DNA from: Paragonimus heterotremus
Taxonomy: Eukaryota; Platyhelminthes; Trematoda; Plagiorchiida; Troglotrematidae
NCBI GenBank assembly: GCA_013368495.1
Contig: LUCH01001011.1
Span: 22,469-86,468 of the forward strand
Length of the DNA stretch: 64,000 nt
Direction: 5' to 3'
The translations under genes were made by a program, and so were the position numbers. Each line of letters begins with the position of its first letter. Within the stretch, counting starts at the first letter, position 1. This document shows positions 38,501 through 53,500 of this stretch, one piece after another. The notes below the pieces were generated by a model. That model was not told the origin of the DNA. It made no database searches and saw nothing but the letters and a program-made list of their open reading frames with translations.

Positions 38501-41500
38501 ACTACATTACTGATAGACGTGGAAGGAGAAAGCGTTTGCAGAAAAGTGTGCCAGTTCAGGATTAGGGTACACAATATCTGGGGTCATATGTGAAGGTGAA
38601 ATAATACACAGTCACTTGGGACAAACGGACGCCATCATTAATGTTCATAATACTATTCACAATAATCCATATACGGCAAATGGACGGACGTGACTAGAGA
38701 TGGATAGGAGTCAGACAGTCCAACAGGATTAACAAAATATACTGTTCATATTCAGAGTCGTCAGATTGAAGTCATGAGTCACAACTACACAGGGCTCAAA
38801 ACATGAGTCTGGATAAGTGATGGTCTTACCTTGCCCATGATGGACAAACTTGCAGCAAAGCTGCCGTCTACGCTGAACACAACGGCTTCAGTATGAGGTG
38901 GGACCACGGCAAGAGCCAGCTGAATCGGGTGTTCCGCGTCCGACTCTGGTGTTAAAAGGATTGGATGCAAACCGATACCAAATCGACGATGATCAGGAAC
39001 ACGATAACGGATACGTCCAGATGAATCAGTGACTTCAGTGCCCAGGTGTTTCCACGAGCCACCGTACGAGCGCGTTTGAATAAAGATCTAACAGAAAAAA
39101 GTGTTTTTACGAAATCGGCTCCTTACAGACAGAGCAAACAAGAACAGACAGCTGCAATTGTAAATACTGTGAGTTGTTTCGTTCGGATACACATCCTTGA
39201 CTAACTCCAACGGCACCATAGAAAACACAAAAGTCAATCTTTTGCAGAAGGCCAGTTTGACCACCGAATATTTCAATTTTTGTATCAACAGATTATCGAA
39301 ATGGTAAAAAGCAGACAATGTTAAGATGGACAAATCTTAACTGCGACGTTCAACTCTGAAATGAGATATGGAGTGTAAAATTCCAGAACTTCACTATTTT
39401 CCCAAACATGCTTACAGGACGCCAATATGTAGAACGCCTCTAGAAGTTGCCGAACGTTCCATTCTTTAAGGTCACTGTTAACCTAACAATGCAGCACCGC
39501 TGCACAGAAATTTCAGACAACGCGGATGAATTCGAAATTTCGTGCCAATTTTTGTGTCCTGGGCTGGAAGATTCCGGGAATGGAGATCACAGTGTTCTGT
39601 GAGTGAGGTTTTGTTCCAAGCAGATGAATTATCTTCAGTCTTGCTGATAAAACGGAAAAATCCCAGATATTTTGCTTAAACCGCACTGTGCTCTTCTTTT
39701 TGAGATAAATAATTATACTAACACAACAATGTGAATCGTGAAGCTCTATACACAACGGCCAATATCAACTAACCGGTGAAAGTGGGAAATTAACATCAAC
39801 CGCTACGTTAGCTGTTCAAAGGCAGTGCGTTACTTTCGACAAGTCAACATTTAACACCCAGTAAATTTCATTAAGTAACGTGGGAGACAACGCACTGTGT
39901 AGATTGTTACTATGGTGATGTAACCGGCAGTGCCAAAAAATCTGGATTGTTACATACCGACATAATTTCACAGACACAGGTTGTGACATGGCGAGTAAGC
40001 GATGTCACTTTAGCTTGTTGGGTCCTTCGCCTGTGGTTTTATAAAAAAATTAATTGACACTTGGATCAGCGTTCTTCTCAGAATGCTTTTTCCCGATGCA
40101 ATCGAGTAAAATACGTGGCTGTGCCAGGTGTTAGCTATGCTCATGACTTTGAGATCAGGTCTTCTGGTGTACCACACCGTATTAAAAAACTATATATACC
40201 ATCATGAAAAAGACTGCTGAACTAGAAAATTAGTTTACTACAGTGGTCACATAGTTAAAACGAACCACTTATAGAAGCTTAATCCGAATGATAAGGAGGA
40301 ATTTCGGAACCAAATATGGTCTTTGCTGCAAAGAGCTTTCTGTATAATGGCGTTCTACTGTTGGTAGTTATAAACTTAAGCTTTCCTTATACATAGAAAC
40401 ATTTTTGTTATGTTTCGACAGATATCTTCGTTTGGTAAAGACCACACTATAGATCGAATACGTTTAGTCAGCTGATTTCCTCAATGACTATTTCGAACGA
40501 AGCAAAGTCGACCGGTAATACCACATTACAATGAGTTTGCAATGGGTCAAAGACAAGTTGTACTGAAAGGAACGTGTACAATACAAGCTACGATAAAAAG
40601 TAAAAATATACCCAACGTGTTACATCTTTATGATCCTTTTTATTTATATCACGTCATGAAGCGAATAAAAATCTATTCCAATTTTTCCGGAAGCCCGAAG
40701 TGGACCATTGTTTTTTTGCGTTCGACTATGATCGCAAATCCAAAAATCTATCCTCGGCCGAAAAAGTGTAGCTGAACACTAAGCAGGATAAATACTAGTG
40801 TCGAACCGATAGCACGCAATAATTTGAAGGTAACGTTCACGATATTTCACTAAACTCGTTAGGTTTGTATAGGATTTGGCGTGAACGTGAACGAGTTTGT
40901 CAAATTGTGTGGAACAAATTCTTACATACATGAAGTGAATGAAAATGTGAAATTTTCAGGCAGTAAACATCAGAACACTCGGAGCAGTTTTGAATGGGAA
41001 TGAAGTAAAACAGTTTGGGCGTGGTGTTCAACATGTTACTGATAAATGGATTGAGAATAACACAACGTTATGAGCAAGTTGTAATACTCTACGTTTCAAC
41101 CACCTCGTGTGACAGAAAGGATTTTAGGTTCGCAAGTGACATGATCAAGGACAGTGGAGATAGAATACCTAGCATAAAACGACCGCAGCCACTACCGTGA
41201 CAACCAAAGTAACAGTAGGTGAGTAACAAACCTTTTCATTCGATAGTGAGAGCAGATCCAATAAACCGAACATAAAACGGGCGGTAATGATTTGTGGTCC
41301 GCCTTCTAGCACGATAACATCGTTTGCACGATGGTTGGATTTGACATTCTGGCAAAGAGAGTAGAGAAAACAGCAAAGAGTGGGGACATTAACCACAAAC
41401 AGACTCGACGAGTAGAAGACGAACGTACAAAATAGCTGCCAAAGCTTCGGACACCGTGTCTACAAACAGCCGAACTGATCTAGAGAGCTGGTTCTAATTA

Positions 41501-44500
41501 GAAAAAAACAGTTTCAAGCATAAGAACACCGTCAGGAAGCGCATGGTAAAAGTTGCAACAACAAACAATAAGATCAACGCGTCTTCGTTCAGACACAAAT
41601 GCTAAAATTCAGATCACAGTGTTGTTCGTGTGAACGACACACGTCATAAACGCTGTGGTCAAAATGGATACCTGAAAGAAGTAGAGTGACTGGTCCACAC
41701 ATTTCCAACTGCCTCATTCAAATGGTTGTTACCTATGGTGGCAATATCATCATTGATTTTATATAAGCGTGATGAATATTGTAAACGTTCTTATGAAATC
41801 ACGACACGTGAGTACCCTGGAAAAAGATGCTTCATATTCTTAGTGAGCTTACTTTTGAGAGTATTGTAAACCAAAAATGGAATCAGTCCAAATGCTCAAT
41901 AAAGTCGAGCCTTATATAGAAAACTGATTAAAGAAGGACAACTCTTGTGCAGTCTTTTACTGCAGAAAGCGCATTTTGAAAACAAACTCCACCATGCTCA
42001 CGTCTGTATGAATTGCTTTTTCCTCATACTCGTGTGAGACAATCTCAAAACTTTCAAGCGCATATATGCACCAGTTTGAGATGGTACTCTTCAGTAAACA
42101 TTCAATTCTTTCAAATGACGATAAATTAGACCATTTCCGATGGATGATATTTCATTCATTCTAAGATAATGAGTTTACCGAAGAAAAGAAAACCACGTTG
42201 AATAAGTGCGATCAAATTAAGAAAAAGAAATTCAGAGAAACCTGCCCAAAAAACGCACTAGCAAACGATGTCCATGAGCTTTTCGGAATTAAGCATCAGT
42301 TTGTAGCCCGACGCCAACTTCTAATAAACGCAACACAGTGCCTGCAGCGAGAGTAAAGACACTGCACTGTAAATTACGGTAACGAAATTCAGAGCTTCGG
42401 AACAAAGGTCGAATGTGAACGACACAATCGAAGATGAAGAATGCACGTTAAAAAGATTACATTACTGGAGAAAACACCCCCCGCGTGAGTGTTGCTCTGA
42501 TAAACGTGCAGAGTGTATAGTAATACGCTCAAATCACTGAGCCGATTATGTCGGAAGTTTTGGGAGGTTTAAAAAAACATGCGTTGAGGATAAGTTTTTC
42601 CCCAGTCGGTAACTGTCTGCATAGGATCAAGTGAACATAAACAGACAATGGTTGGAAAAAAAGCGGTCCTTCTTGTTTGCGATGGACTAAGATGCGTCTC
42701 CCTAAACCCTTGAGAAAGGAATTTCGAAATCCGTTTGAGACCTAGAGATAATTTATAGACTGAGAACGTGTGAACAGAGATGATGAGAGTTATCATTGAC
42801 GTTTCAATTTTGATACACAAGCTTTCTCGCAGTAGGTGAGTCATACATACCGCAGGCTAGATTAGTTTCGGATAAGGTTAGGTTCCCAACTAGCTACGAT
42901 TAGTGCATGCCCAAAACGTCTTCAATGGATACTCCACAATAACAGGTAAGAGATGATGAGTTCAGCGTGAGCCAGGTAGCCAAAACGATACAAAATTACA
43001 CAATAACGGCTGAGTAGGTTATAACTAACCTAAGTAATGAGTAACCGCATAACAGCCATTCACGGCGGACAACTTCTACGAGGATGCCACTGAAGAAATA
43101 AGTGAATACAATACAAGCGATAAGGCTGCAAATTGTTCTTGAATACTTAATTTCTTTAAGACTTTTAGGTAGTAATTTAAGCATGACTATTAAGAAACCT
43201 GCATTCGGAACAACCACATCAACGGTCACCTACTAGCAAGAGAACAGTCTGAGGGGTATCGTCCATTTCAGGCATACGTCTCAGGTATGGCCTGCTGGTG
43301 TGTCATTCGGATTGGCAGATGTTTCAAACTCTCAATTGTTCACCTTGTACTAGAGTGTCATAGGATTCTGAAAACCTAATTCTTACGAAAGACACGATGT
43401 CTACATTTCTGACTAACTGAAGCCATCCTCGTTTACGATACGGGGGCAACAGACTTGTCAGGGAGCGATGTAACTTGCACGTTTTAATAACATTGAGCTT
43501 AGTGAAGAAGATGGAGGGGGAGTTTACAGTTAACAATCTAGAATATTTGAGTTGCGTTTACCTCGGTAGAACACATTCGCTGATAACAAAGATTAAACGG
43601 ACGATCATCTATCCGAAAATCTGACGCGTGAGCGCGTTCGAATGAACCTACACTGTTTGCAGGTCGAAATCATAAATTGACCAGACTCAGAGTAGTCGAC
43701 CAGTTGAAGACCACAACCTAATATTCAAAGCATGGCCGACAGATTGGAAAGATGAGTGGCTCATACAAACATCATAAGCCGTTCAAATACACGAAATCAA
43801 GTCAGAAATAAATTACCTGTACCGCAAATACTCACAGTACAAATGCGAATTTAATGGAACGCTGGGCAATAACTCATAGTGGGAAACTTACAACTCATAC
43901 GAACTCCAAAAACCATAACTGCACCATATATTATGAAAAGTTGGGATGAACATTATATAGCCTTCGAAACAGCGTGCTAGCTGATCTGTGAGGTAAAAGA
44001 TCAGCCCTCCGCAGACTGTATGAAATTGCGCACTACACCCGCATGTGACAAATGAAACATTCAGGAATGAAATAAAAAAGGAAGCATACAACTGAAAAAG
44101 AAACACGTCCGACCCAAAATTCGGGTGTCAGTAGAAAACAGATCACCAATCACCAGTTTCTATCGAACTTCGAAGCGACACAAACTTGACATCGGCACTG
44201 ATTCCAGAGATCCTCAAACCATTTCTCTATGGCAAACTAAAGAAAACATCACAAAATGAGAAGGCTACATGATGATACAAATGAGTCTTGTAAGAACAGA
44301 ATCGTTATAAATACGAACAGATGAAATGACATTAAAAACTTGAAACATTAAAACTTTTGCACAGCAAAAAGCATTTGACAAACACTTTAAAGATGAACCC
44401 ATTCAAGAAATGCAGTTTTGTACAACACAGTATTATCGTCAAGCGGATGAACTGACAGTGTACGGAGTATTAAAATAGGGACTATTCGTGCATAAATTGT

Positions 44501-47500
44501 CAGGGTCTGTATCGCCGTTACAAACAGCCTACGAGACTGAGGAAAAGAAGACAGCTTGTCGAACAAAATTTCCTATCACAACGTAAGATCAAGCAAAAAT
44601 AAACAGAACAATCAGCCATGGTCGATAGAGACAATCACAGAATAAATAAAAGTTTGAAACACTCAGTTCCATTTGGCCACTTCTCGAAAACAGAAAAAAG
44701 ACGTTGCGATATGTTGAAATTTAAATTACTCTTATCAATCGCAAACGTAAAACATGTAAGCTGTATAAATCATATTAATGAAAACACACCGTTACTAGAC
44801 ATGCGTACAAACGTACCCAAGTATAACGTACTCAGGACAATGGTTACCCGATAATTTACCTCAGTCATTTTTATGCACAAAGCGTCGGCTGAGAAATCCG
44901 AATGAGCATCGCTTTAAAAAAACCAGTAACTTCACATTTTGATTGCGCAACGGTATCTTGAATGAGGTTACCAGGTCAAATTGGCAATCTGTTGCTGGTT
45001 TAAACTAAGCGTAACTACACAGCCATATATGTTCGAGCTACAGCAAACGTTCGTTTATGCATAATATCGTTGGTCGGATGGTCACCTTGAATTGACAAAA
45101 ATAGGAATATACCTCTCTACTGAATCATCAGTTACTGGCTTTTTGCAAAGCGATGCTCATTCGGATTTATCAATCGACGTTTTGTACAAAAAAATGGCTG
45201 AGGTAAAGTAACGGGTTACTATTGACCTGGTTACGTTATACTTAGGTACGTTTGTACGCAAGTCTAGTAACGGTGTGTTTTTATTAATATGATTTGTACA
45301 GCTTACATGTTTTACGTTTGCGATTGATAAGAGTAGTCTAGATTTTAACATATCGCCATATGTCTTTTTTCCGCCTTGAGGAACAGAGAGAAGGTCAAGC
45401 AGGATGAACAACAACGAAAAGAATGTTGGTGGAGAGGTGCATATGAACGTGAAAGATGCGACTACTGGTGGGTGCTTTGTATTGACCATTTCCCCTAAAA
45501 CAGTAGAAAATATACTCAGTGAAGTAATCAGCTACTGAATCTGTGATTGAGTAGTAAAGTTTGATACACGGATAATGCAGCCGGTGGCGTAAATCCTAAG
45601 AAAAAGAATAGATTACATAAGTGTGCGATAGAAGGGTAGTTAGGTTCCTTCCCGTTCCATTCTTTTTCGTTCCCTCCTCCTATACAGAGTTTGCTTTTCT
45701 TTTTCCTTAGAGGTTGTGTGGTAGTTAAGCACCATTGTGAACCACTGATGTATTACCGTCTATAATGATAAGATGAGTATTTAGACACTTTATCAGAACG
45801 ATGCGGCCACTAGAGAAAATACATCTTCTATTAACAAAGTACGCATGAAAGTTCGTCCAAATAGAAAGAAAACATGTTGCGAGGTACCAACATTCCGATT
45901 TTTTTCTCAGTACACACCAAACTGATCAATCTACACCTCATGAAATATGTCAGTTCAACAGCAATGACGTCTACATAGAAAAAAGATCGGTGTTCGCATG
46001 AGCATACGCCGGCGCACTTCCTTAAGTGGCCATTAACTGCAATGTTAAAAAAGCACGCATTGACCGTAGCAAACGTTCAAAGGACCCGGCTTCATTGCTC
46101 GCAAAATTCATTCTAGAAACCGCCCATCCAGTTGATCCCGTGAAATACTTCTACATACCGCCAGACGAGTGTAAATCGGAACTCCTGCCGATCGGTGGAA
46201 CAGTGCCAATCATGTGACGTCGGCTAGTTTCATGAGTATAAACGCAGTTAATCTCCTTGTCATGAAAACTTCATGCTGTGTGTGAAAGATCAAAATTACT
46301 AAATCGGTCTGTTCGTATGTTGTTGCGATGCGCAACAATGAAAATAGAAACGCATTATCATAAACAGCAATGCACAGGTGATTCACATTGACTCTTTACT
46401 ACTGTACTAACAAGAAAAAAGCAAGCCCTGGGCAGATAAAAAAAAAGAGAAGGGGGAGGGACCTAACTATTAAAAATAGCCACATCAATATTAAATCATT
46501 CAACATCAAGGTGTCTACACCTTGCAAACAAACAATCGAGTTATAAGGGAAAATAAACCGTCATCATCAGGATAGTTCCTCCATGATTTTTATTGCCCCA
46601 AGTCATTACGTGCACTCACACCACGGACAACTCAGCCAAGCAACAACAGTCACGCCACTGAGTTCGATCAGCCACCATCTCACCTAGCGTCTCCAGTCAC
46701 CGACTCTGTGAGTCGCGAAGTCCCCAGCCTGGGAGACGGATCCCATTTAAAGTGGTCAACCCTTTTGTGAACGACTTCATTTATCCAAGTCAGGTCATTA
46801 TCTGCCCACCTCGTGCCTTACGCCGGTCGGCCACAGCATTAGGAAGGAGTTTTTGGTGTGACAGACGAATTGCTGCCATTTTTATACATGGTCTGGTCAT
46901 CTAGATTTGTGCAACTGTAAAGAGTGAACAAGAGATCTCGTCTAACAATCACTAACAACAACGATAGAAACGCAGGCCAGGTGTGACAGAAAGAGAAGTG
47001 GATGATATATAAAATGAAAGATTTCATCGTGGATGATACATGCACCGGAAGCTTTTCAACTATTGTCAATGATAAATTAACTGCTGCTAAATGATGTACC
47101 CACCTTGGTTTCACGTTCGGCCAACAGGCCAATTTAAATCAATTATACCCCTTAAGTAATTTGATCAAAACAATGTTCGTCTACTAACAGTTATGTTCAC
47201 AATTATCTGATGCACAAACCTCCTTATGTACACTCCTCCAATAGTTAAGCTCACAAAGCATGAACAGAGACTCGTATGAATGAGTCTGCAAACAGAGCCC
47301 ACTCTGGATAAATGAACAAATGACGCAGACAGCAATGTAACAATACTCGGCTGACTCAACATTCTATTGGTGTGACCAGTTCATTCAATTTAAACTGTGG
47401 GACAAACTTAACTTAGTCGATGCTACTAAAATGTTGTGCTCTGGTCATTGATAACCATGTGTACACAGCGTGACCAAACTAGCAGTCACCAACAGCCTAC

Positions 47501-50500
47501 GCCAATTCACGAATTCTCTCATGCACAGACTTCATGTTTATCTCACTCAAATAAAAAAGAATGCCTGATTGTTTGCATAAAACCGATGTGGCATTGTTGG
47601 CATACTGTAAACTCAATCGGAAACAAAACCCCATCGGCATTAGTGATATGTTTCAGAGTTAATGTGATAGCATGAAATAGTGGAAACAGGTGCAAACGAA
47701 AAAAATCCCACAGCACTTCTGAAAGATTGGACAGACTGAGCGTATAGCACTACTTTCTAACACAACAAACAGAATGACAACAGAGATGAGAGCTCACCAA
47801 GTGCGGTGGGAGACACGTGTGCTACAGAGACAAATGGAGTATTATGGAAGCTGGTTAGGTCCACCTTGAGCTTCTGGACAGGAACAGGAACATAGAGACA
47901 ATGTAGACGATGATAATCGCCAAGTTTACATGCACTGATAAGCACACTGAAAAATTGTGAATTAGTGAGTAATACTTACAAGAGAAAACCACATGAGTTA
48001 TGCAGCATGAAAATTGAAAAGCCTATGAACTTCAGTGAAACCACAATCGGGACTAAATCAGAGTACACAAAGCTGACACAGTGAGTTCGAATAAAAAACG
48101 GAGACTGAGAGTCCAACAATCGTTTTGCTAACCTATATAGAATAGGCTATGTGCTGTATTGTGTTCAAACGAAAGAGAGAAAAGAATCTACCTTGCGATC
48201 GTCACCTAGTATGGTAACCAGAGACTTGCAAGTTGAATAGCCTCAGTCTCGATAAAAACAATCAGAGACCAAAAGGTAGAATTCACCTGTTCAAATCTGC
48301 AGCAGACAAACGAAATGATGAAAGTAGAATGGCAAGCAGTAATATAATTAACATTAGGCAGTTGTAGCAAATGTGCTTTGTCCGCCATTTGCAGTCACAT
48401 AGCATCAATGATATATTAGATGAAAGAACACTAACTGTGTCATTGGGCAAACAATTAGAACAGCATTCAAGCGTGATCGTGATCGAACACTCATATGATG
48501 ATTCGGTCATGTGGTGTGATGTAAAGTTTCTATAGGGGGTCAGTGCACATTATTCTCCCCACAGGCATATGACGAGTCAAAGTGTTACTCTCGGTCCAGG
48601 CATAGATATACACTGCTAAAGAATGCAATGCTGCTTCTTTTCGAAATGAGTTACCCAAAAAGCCCACCCCGGAACTGTGAAAGGTACAAGCAAATGGGAA
48701 TGAGCGTCAATCTGTAACGGTAGTTCAGTGTATGGTGCCCATACAATACCAAGTTTAAAAGTGAAGCATGAAGAGCCAAGAAAAGGGACATACTCTAGCA
48801 TTGAAAAGACAAAATAGAGTACAAGATCGTATTTAGAGTGGAAATATTCACTCATTATCGGAGCAACAGATTAGTTGTCGTAAGACCAAATCCAGGTATT
48901 TATTCAAACAACACTTTACGAACATCACACGTATAAAATAAACTCCCGGGGCAAATTTGATTCAATCAGGTGCGGCAGGTCCCCCAGACTAGCGTTGATT
49001 AATCATTAGGCAGAGGGAAAAGAGGTAATAGAGACAACAAGCTGCACGACACACGTCCTCGACTATCACCAACCTTAGCACCATCCGAGCTCTGTCGCTT
49101 GAGTCGGAAACGTGAAGTTGTCTGCGCAGAATCTCCACTCATAGCACGGGAGCGTGATTTGCCGAGATTAGGTGAACCGTGGATTGTGACCTCATCCGAT
49201 GCGGGTGTACGACTGGTGAACAGATTTGCCGTTCCCGTAACAGTAAGTTCGTCGTCCATGTCAGTCGCATAAGAGCTCTCAGGAAAATCCAAACCCAAGA
49301 AGTTTGAAATCTACAAAATGAATTGTGATGAATATTCGTTTGAGGAAACAGAATAGGCAGTCGGATATGCAATTTTTAATTAGGATACAGTGGTATGGAA
49401 GCAGGTCATGCCAGATACACGAGCTTCAACAGATGAGCTAATTGTGATGTTAGGATTGTAGGTCAGCCAACGAATGAATCGATAGACCATTGACTTCATG
49501 CGAATACGAGAAAAAAGGCAAACAAAAGTGTTGATGATCTCAACACAAACGCGCTGTGAAACAAACAAACTACTCGGTTTTCCGTTAAAAGTAATTCAAC
49601 TTTCTCCGAGAAGCCTATAGGTGCGCAGTTTAAATAACCCGGGGAAAACCGTTCGAGTAAACTGATAATGAATCTAAGCAAAACTAACTAAGCCAGTGAG
49701 ATTTCAAATTAGCGTATGCCCGAACAGTGATATTGATCAATAGGTTAGCTATACCCAGTGCTTTTCGGAACAGACTTTAAAATAAGCGTTGAAATAGAGA
49801 AACGTGCAAACTAAGAGTGACAGTAGAATCCACTGTCGTTTAAGAACCAAGGATTGGTCATTGTGAGTCGAGTTGGAGTGCTGTGACTCACATAGTCCGC
49901 AGATGGAAACGATATAAAAGACGATGGCCAACCGGACTCAGCAAAGTGGACTGCCATTTTTGACTGTACGTGCATGCTGACAATGAAGCAGGAGAGAAAA
50001 GCTAAAAGGAAGCTGGTCTATAGACGCCCCAAAACCCTCACCTTCGAGCTGACTGTTTGATTTTCATATGCAAGTGCTTTCAAGCTGTGCGCTTGGGCTT
50101 ACTAATTGTCTCATCTCTATCTCATCTTCTACAAATAACTTGTTTTCTTTTAGTGTTGTGCAGCGATTAAGCATCAGTGTTAGCTATAATTTTAAGATAG
50201 ACAAAAAGCCTGAGTCAACAGCTTAAGTACAGGGCCAAATGGCGAGCACTGAACAACATCGTTTCGGAGAACGCGAGCAATCCTGGACAAATGGAAAATA
50301 TTCTCAAAATGTGCCAGCAAGTTCCAGTTATTAACGAGCCACTACATGCATACCCAGCATCATGGACCATTGGGTAAGTTCAGGAAATGCGTGAATACAA
50401 TCAGGATATGCAAAGTGGTGGCGTATGCCTATCACGGAAAGATTGTGTAAGTGTAAATCTGGATTAACCCAGTTTGTACGTTAGCCTGACCCGTCTAACA

Positions 50501-53500
50501 GGCGAGGAATACATTTGGACTCCAAGTAAAATGGATTGCTTCAGTGAAGTGCTATCACTTTATGGATGGTAAGCCTTGCTTGAAGACCGATAGTTGTTTA
50601 TGCTATATGTCATCTAAAAGTCAGGGTATTTTTAATCTCTGAGTTCGCGTTACTAAACTAATGAACATCAACGGGACATTGATTATTAAAATGTATGGAC
50701 AGTTATGAAGGTCACATAATCTAAAACACTTTGACACTAGGTGGGCTACCAGGCACAGCTTGCAGAAGCCCAACAACAGTGTGTTCTTGTGACACAACCG
50801 GACTTTTTTTTTAAAAAAGACAAATATAACATTCGACGATGTACTCAAAATCTTTATATCTTGGCAGTTGAGCGATATTTATGTAGAAGAAAGTGAAAAG
50901 ATCACGAACCGATTGGAGAAGGCATTAACACGCAAACAAAAAAAGCACAAGAATCAGAGAGAATATATTTGAATGAAGCCACAGCGGTCAGAGTAAGGTG
51001 TGGAATAAGTGAATTTATTTGCACATGGAAGGGTCAACCTTAATATAAACAGGATCCGAGAAAGAGGTGATATTTTTTTCTGGAACGCATTAATAGAATT
51101 GCCTCAACAACATACGTTCAGGAGAGACCGTACCACAGAGACTGATTAGATCACTGAATTGGCGCACGATAGCACTGTGACATTCAGAAGTCAACTGCTA
51201 GGACTACGTTCAGATTGCTCAGGTAACTCGATGTTGCAATAGCGTCTTCCCCCTTCTGAGCCGCGTTCTTCTACAAGGCGTCTCCAATTGAAAAAAAATA
51301 CCACCAGCACACCCATGATGCAGCAATGAGTGAATAATAACAGAATGCAAGTTCTACTACAAATGTACCAAAAATCAACCTAAGATAAATGCTCGTGGTA
51401 ACCACATCCATTCGCTTGTATCCTTTCTCAATTAGACGTCCGAAATACAAACAGTAACAGCCGTTACAAAATTAATTCGTTGGTCATCACAAATAATTCT
51501 ATCAAAGACATCTTCAGTTCACAGATAAGGACGAACTATGAATAATATACATGCGATTGTTTTGGGTGTTCAAGCAACTCAAAATTGTCTTTTACTGCAT
51601 ACACTGAAAATGTCGTTCTTGCTCCGTCCTTTATATGGTCAATTTGCATTGCTAGTTGCAAGACTTGTATTTCCTGACCGATTTTGTAGCTGTTTGACTG
51701 ATCGACCACAAGCAGGACATCACTTCGACAGTTAACTTCAAACCTATGATCGCGATTCGGAGGCGGTCAGTTATTTACGAGGAGCCTGGAGTACGCTAAT
51801 AGAGAAACCAAAACCAACGCCGTAGCCCCCACTGCTAATGGATACTGAAAAACCAAGCTCACCAAAATTATTACATCGTGTGGAGAAAAAGAAACGGTGC
51901 AGTAGTGGGGGCATGCGAGAGTAATGCGCGCGATTGCTAGGCTCATAAGATACAATATAACATGGATTCAATCGGCTGATTTGATGTACTGTCGGCGATG
52001 ATGACGAAATGATTTGTATCTGGGGACGTGTTGTTTCAAACTTTAACACTGTTCAGTTGTGGTACCTTACTCACCGTCGTACCGTAAGTTCTTGGAACCT
52101 TAGCTTACTATACAATAACCTGATTTTAAACGGAACTGAAAATGCGCAGTACTTGGATCGGAAAAATCTGCTCCCCACAGACTGATTGCGCTCTATTAGT
52201 GTCAAGTGAGTCATACACTGTTCCTAAGGTTGAAACTGTAATTTGATAGACAGCCTTGATCGCTGCGTCATCGATTAGAATTAACAAGACAGTTACCATA
52301 AAGCTTTTGAAGACTAACAGGCAACAGCAGTATTAATCGCAAGCGATTTGGGCTGAATGTTTGGATGCAATGACTCCGAAGCGTCTAATAAAACGTTGGT
52401 GACATAATGGCGAATACACTTGCTTTACAAAAATGCGCACGTAAATTAAAAATTACGGAATGAAAAACGTAGTTACTCAACTGTTATGCAGTAGGTTTCT
52501 GGTATAATGTTTTAATGGTATTTCACAAACTCCGTAGTGTTTTCAAGCAGACTCAGTGACTATTGATACTTGCCGTTTTCGAAGAATTCACAAAGGCGTC
52601 ACAGGAACTATGAGATCTACAGTATCAGCGGATAAGTCACAGTATATCGACCAGCAAACGTGTGGTTGCACGGAAGGGTGACTTGCACAAGTCTAGGATA
52701 GGTCAAAAAACTACTCTGCATGTGAAACTATGGCATACAATACAGACGTGAAACATTGGAACCTGTTGGTTCAAATCTGTCAACATGAATTTGGGTAAGG
52801 CTTTTTCCGAACGGATCAAGAAAGATCAACTAACTTGGTTTTGCAGTGAAGATAAATTTTTCAACAAAGGAGTCGGTAGCGGTTAGCCCATTACAACTGG
52901 ACTGGTTGGTTCGTGCCTTTCTCCATAATACTCAAATCGACGTTCAGAACAGAAGACAACATGAGCTCTAATTGCGTGAGTAAACGGTGCTGTTTTTAAC
53001 TGACTAAAAGACAACACTGGCCGCCCTGTTCAGAAGAACCTTCATACCATCAGCATCAACAACAATATAGACAGCAACAAATCAGTTTCCACATACATGC
53101 CCAACCAGGAGGAGAATAGCAAGTCCCGGAGAAGAAGGGAAAAGAATGAGACGTATTTATTAAAAATGCCCATGTCTAGGCTCAAAGGTCCGAAATTAGA
53201 GTACGCATACCTCACAAACAAGCAATCGATTTTGAGGTGAAGGTAAGGCAGCAACCGAAATATGCCTTTCGTCATTCATGTCAGTGATTCTACTTACTTA
53301 CAACACCACCAACAGCCAAGGGTAACAGCGCAACCTACAGGCGCTAAACGGCTGGTATTCAATTCCTTAGGCAAAATCATCATTTGCTATCTCGCATATC
53401 ACGCCAGTCGGCCGTAGCATCAGCAAACAGCGCTCGACGTGGCAGACAGCCGATTGACATTCTTTGTACACGACCTACAAAGCTAAGTCTGTGTCCCTAC

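Noticed and set aside
47757..47945. Minus-strand frame (ACKLGDYHRLHCLYVPVP...) with an acceptor-like TTTTTCAG and donor CTTG|GTGAGC, a candidate extra PITPNM exon
   Set aside because: The exons on either side (49074-49310 and 41232-41348) already join in phase at the conserved NHRAND block, and this peptide matches nothing in the family. An alternative exon cannot be excluded.
48480..48700. Possible further hammerhead-SINE copy (TTCGGTCATGTGG, then ATGACGAGTC, then GCTGCTTCTTTTCGA)
   Set aside because: Scattered short matches only, and no foldable ribozyme. Kept as a possibility but not annotated.
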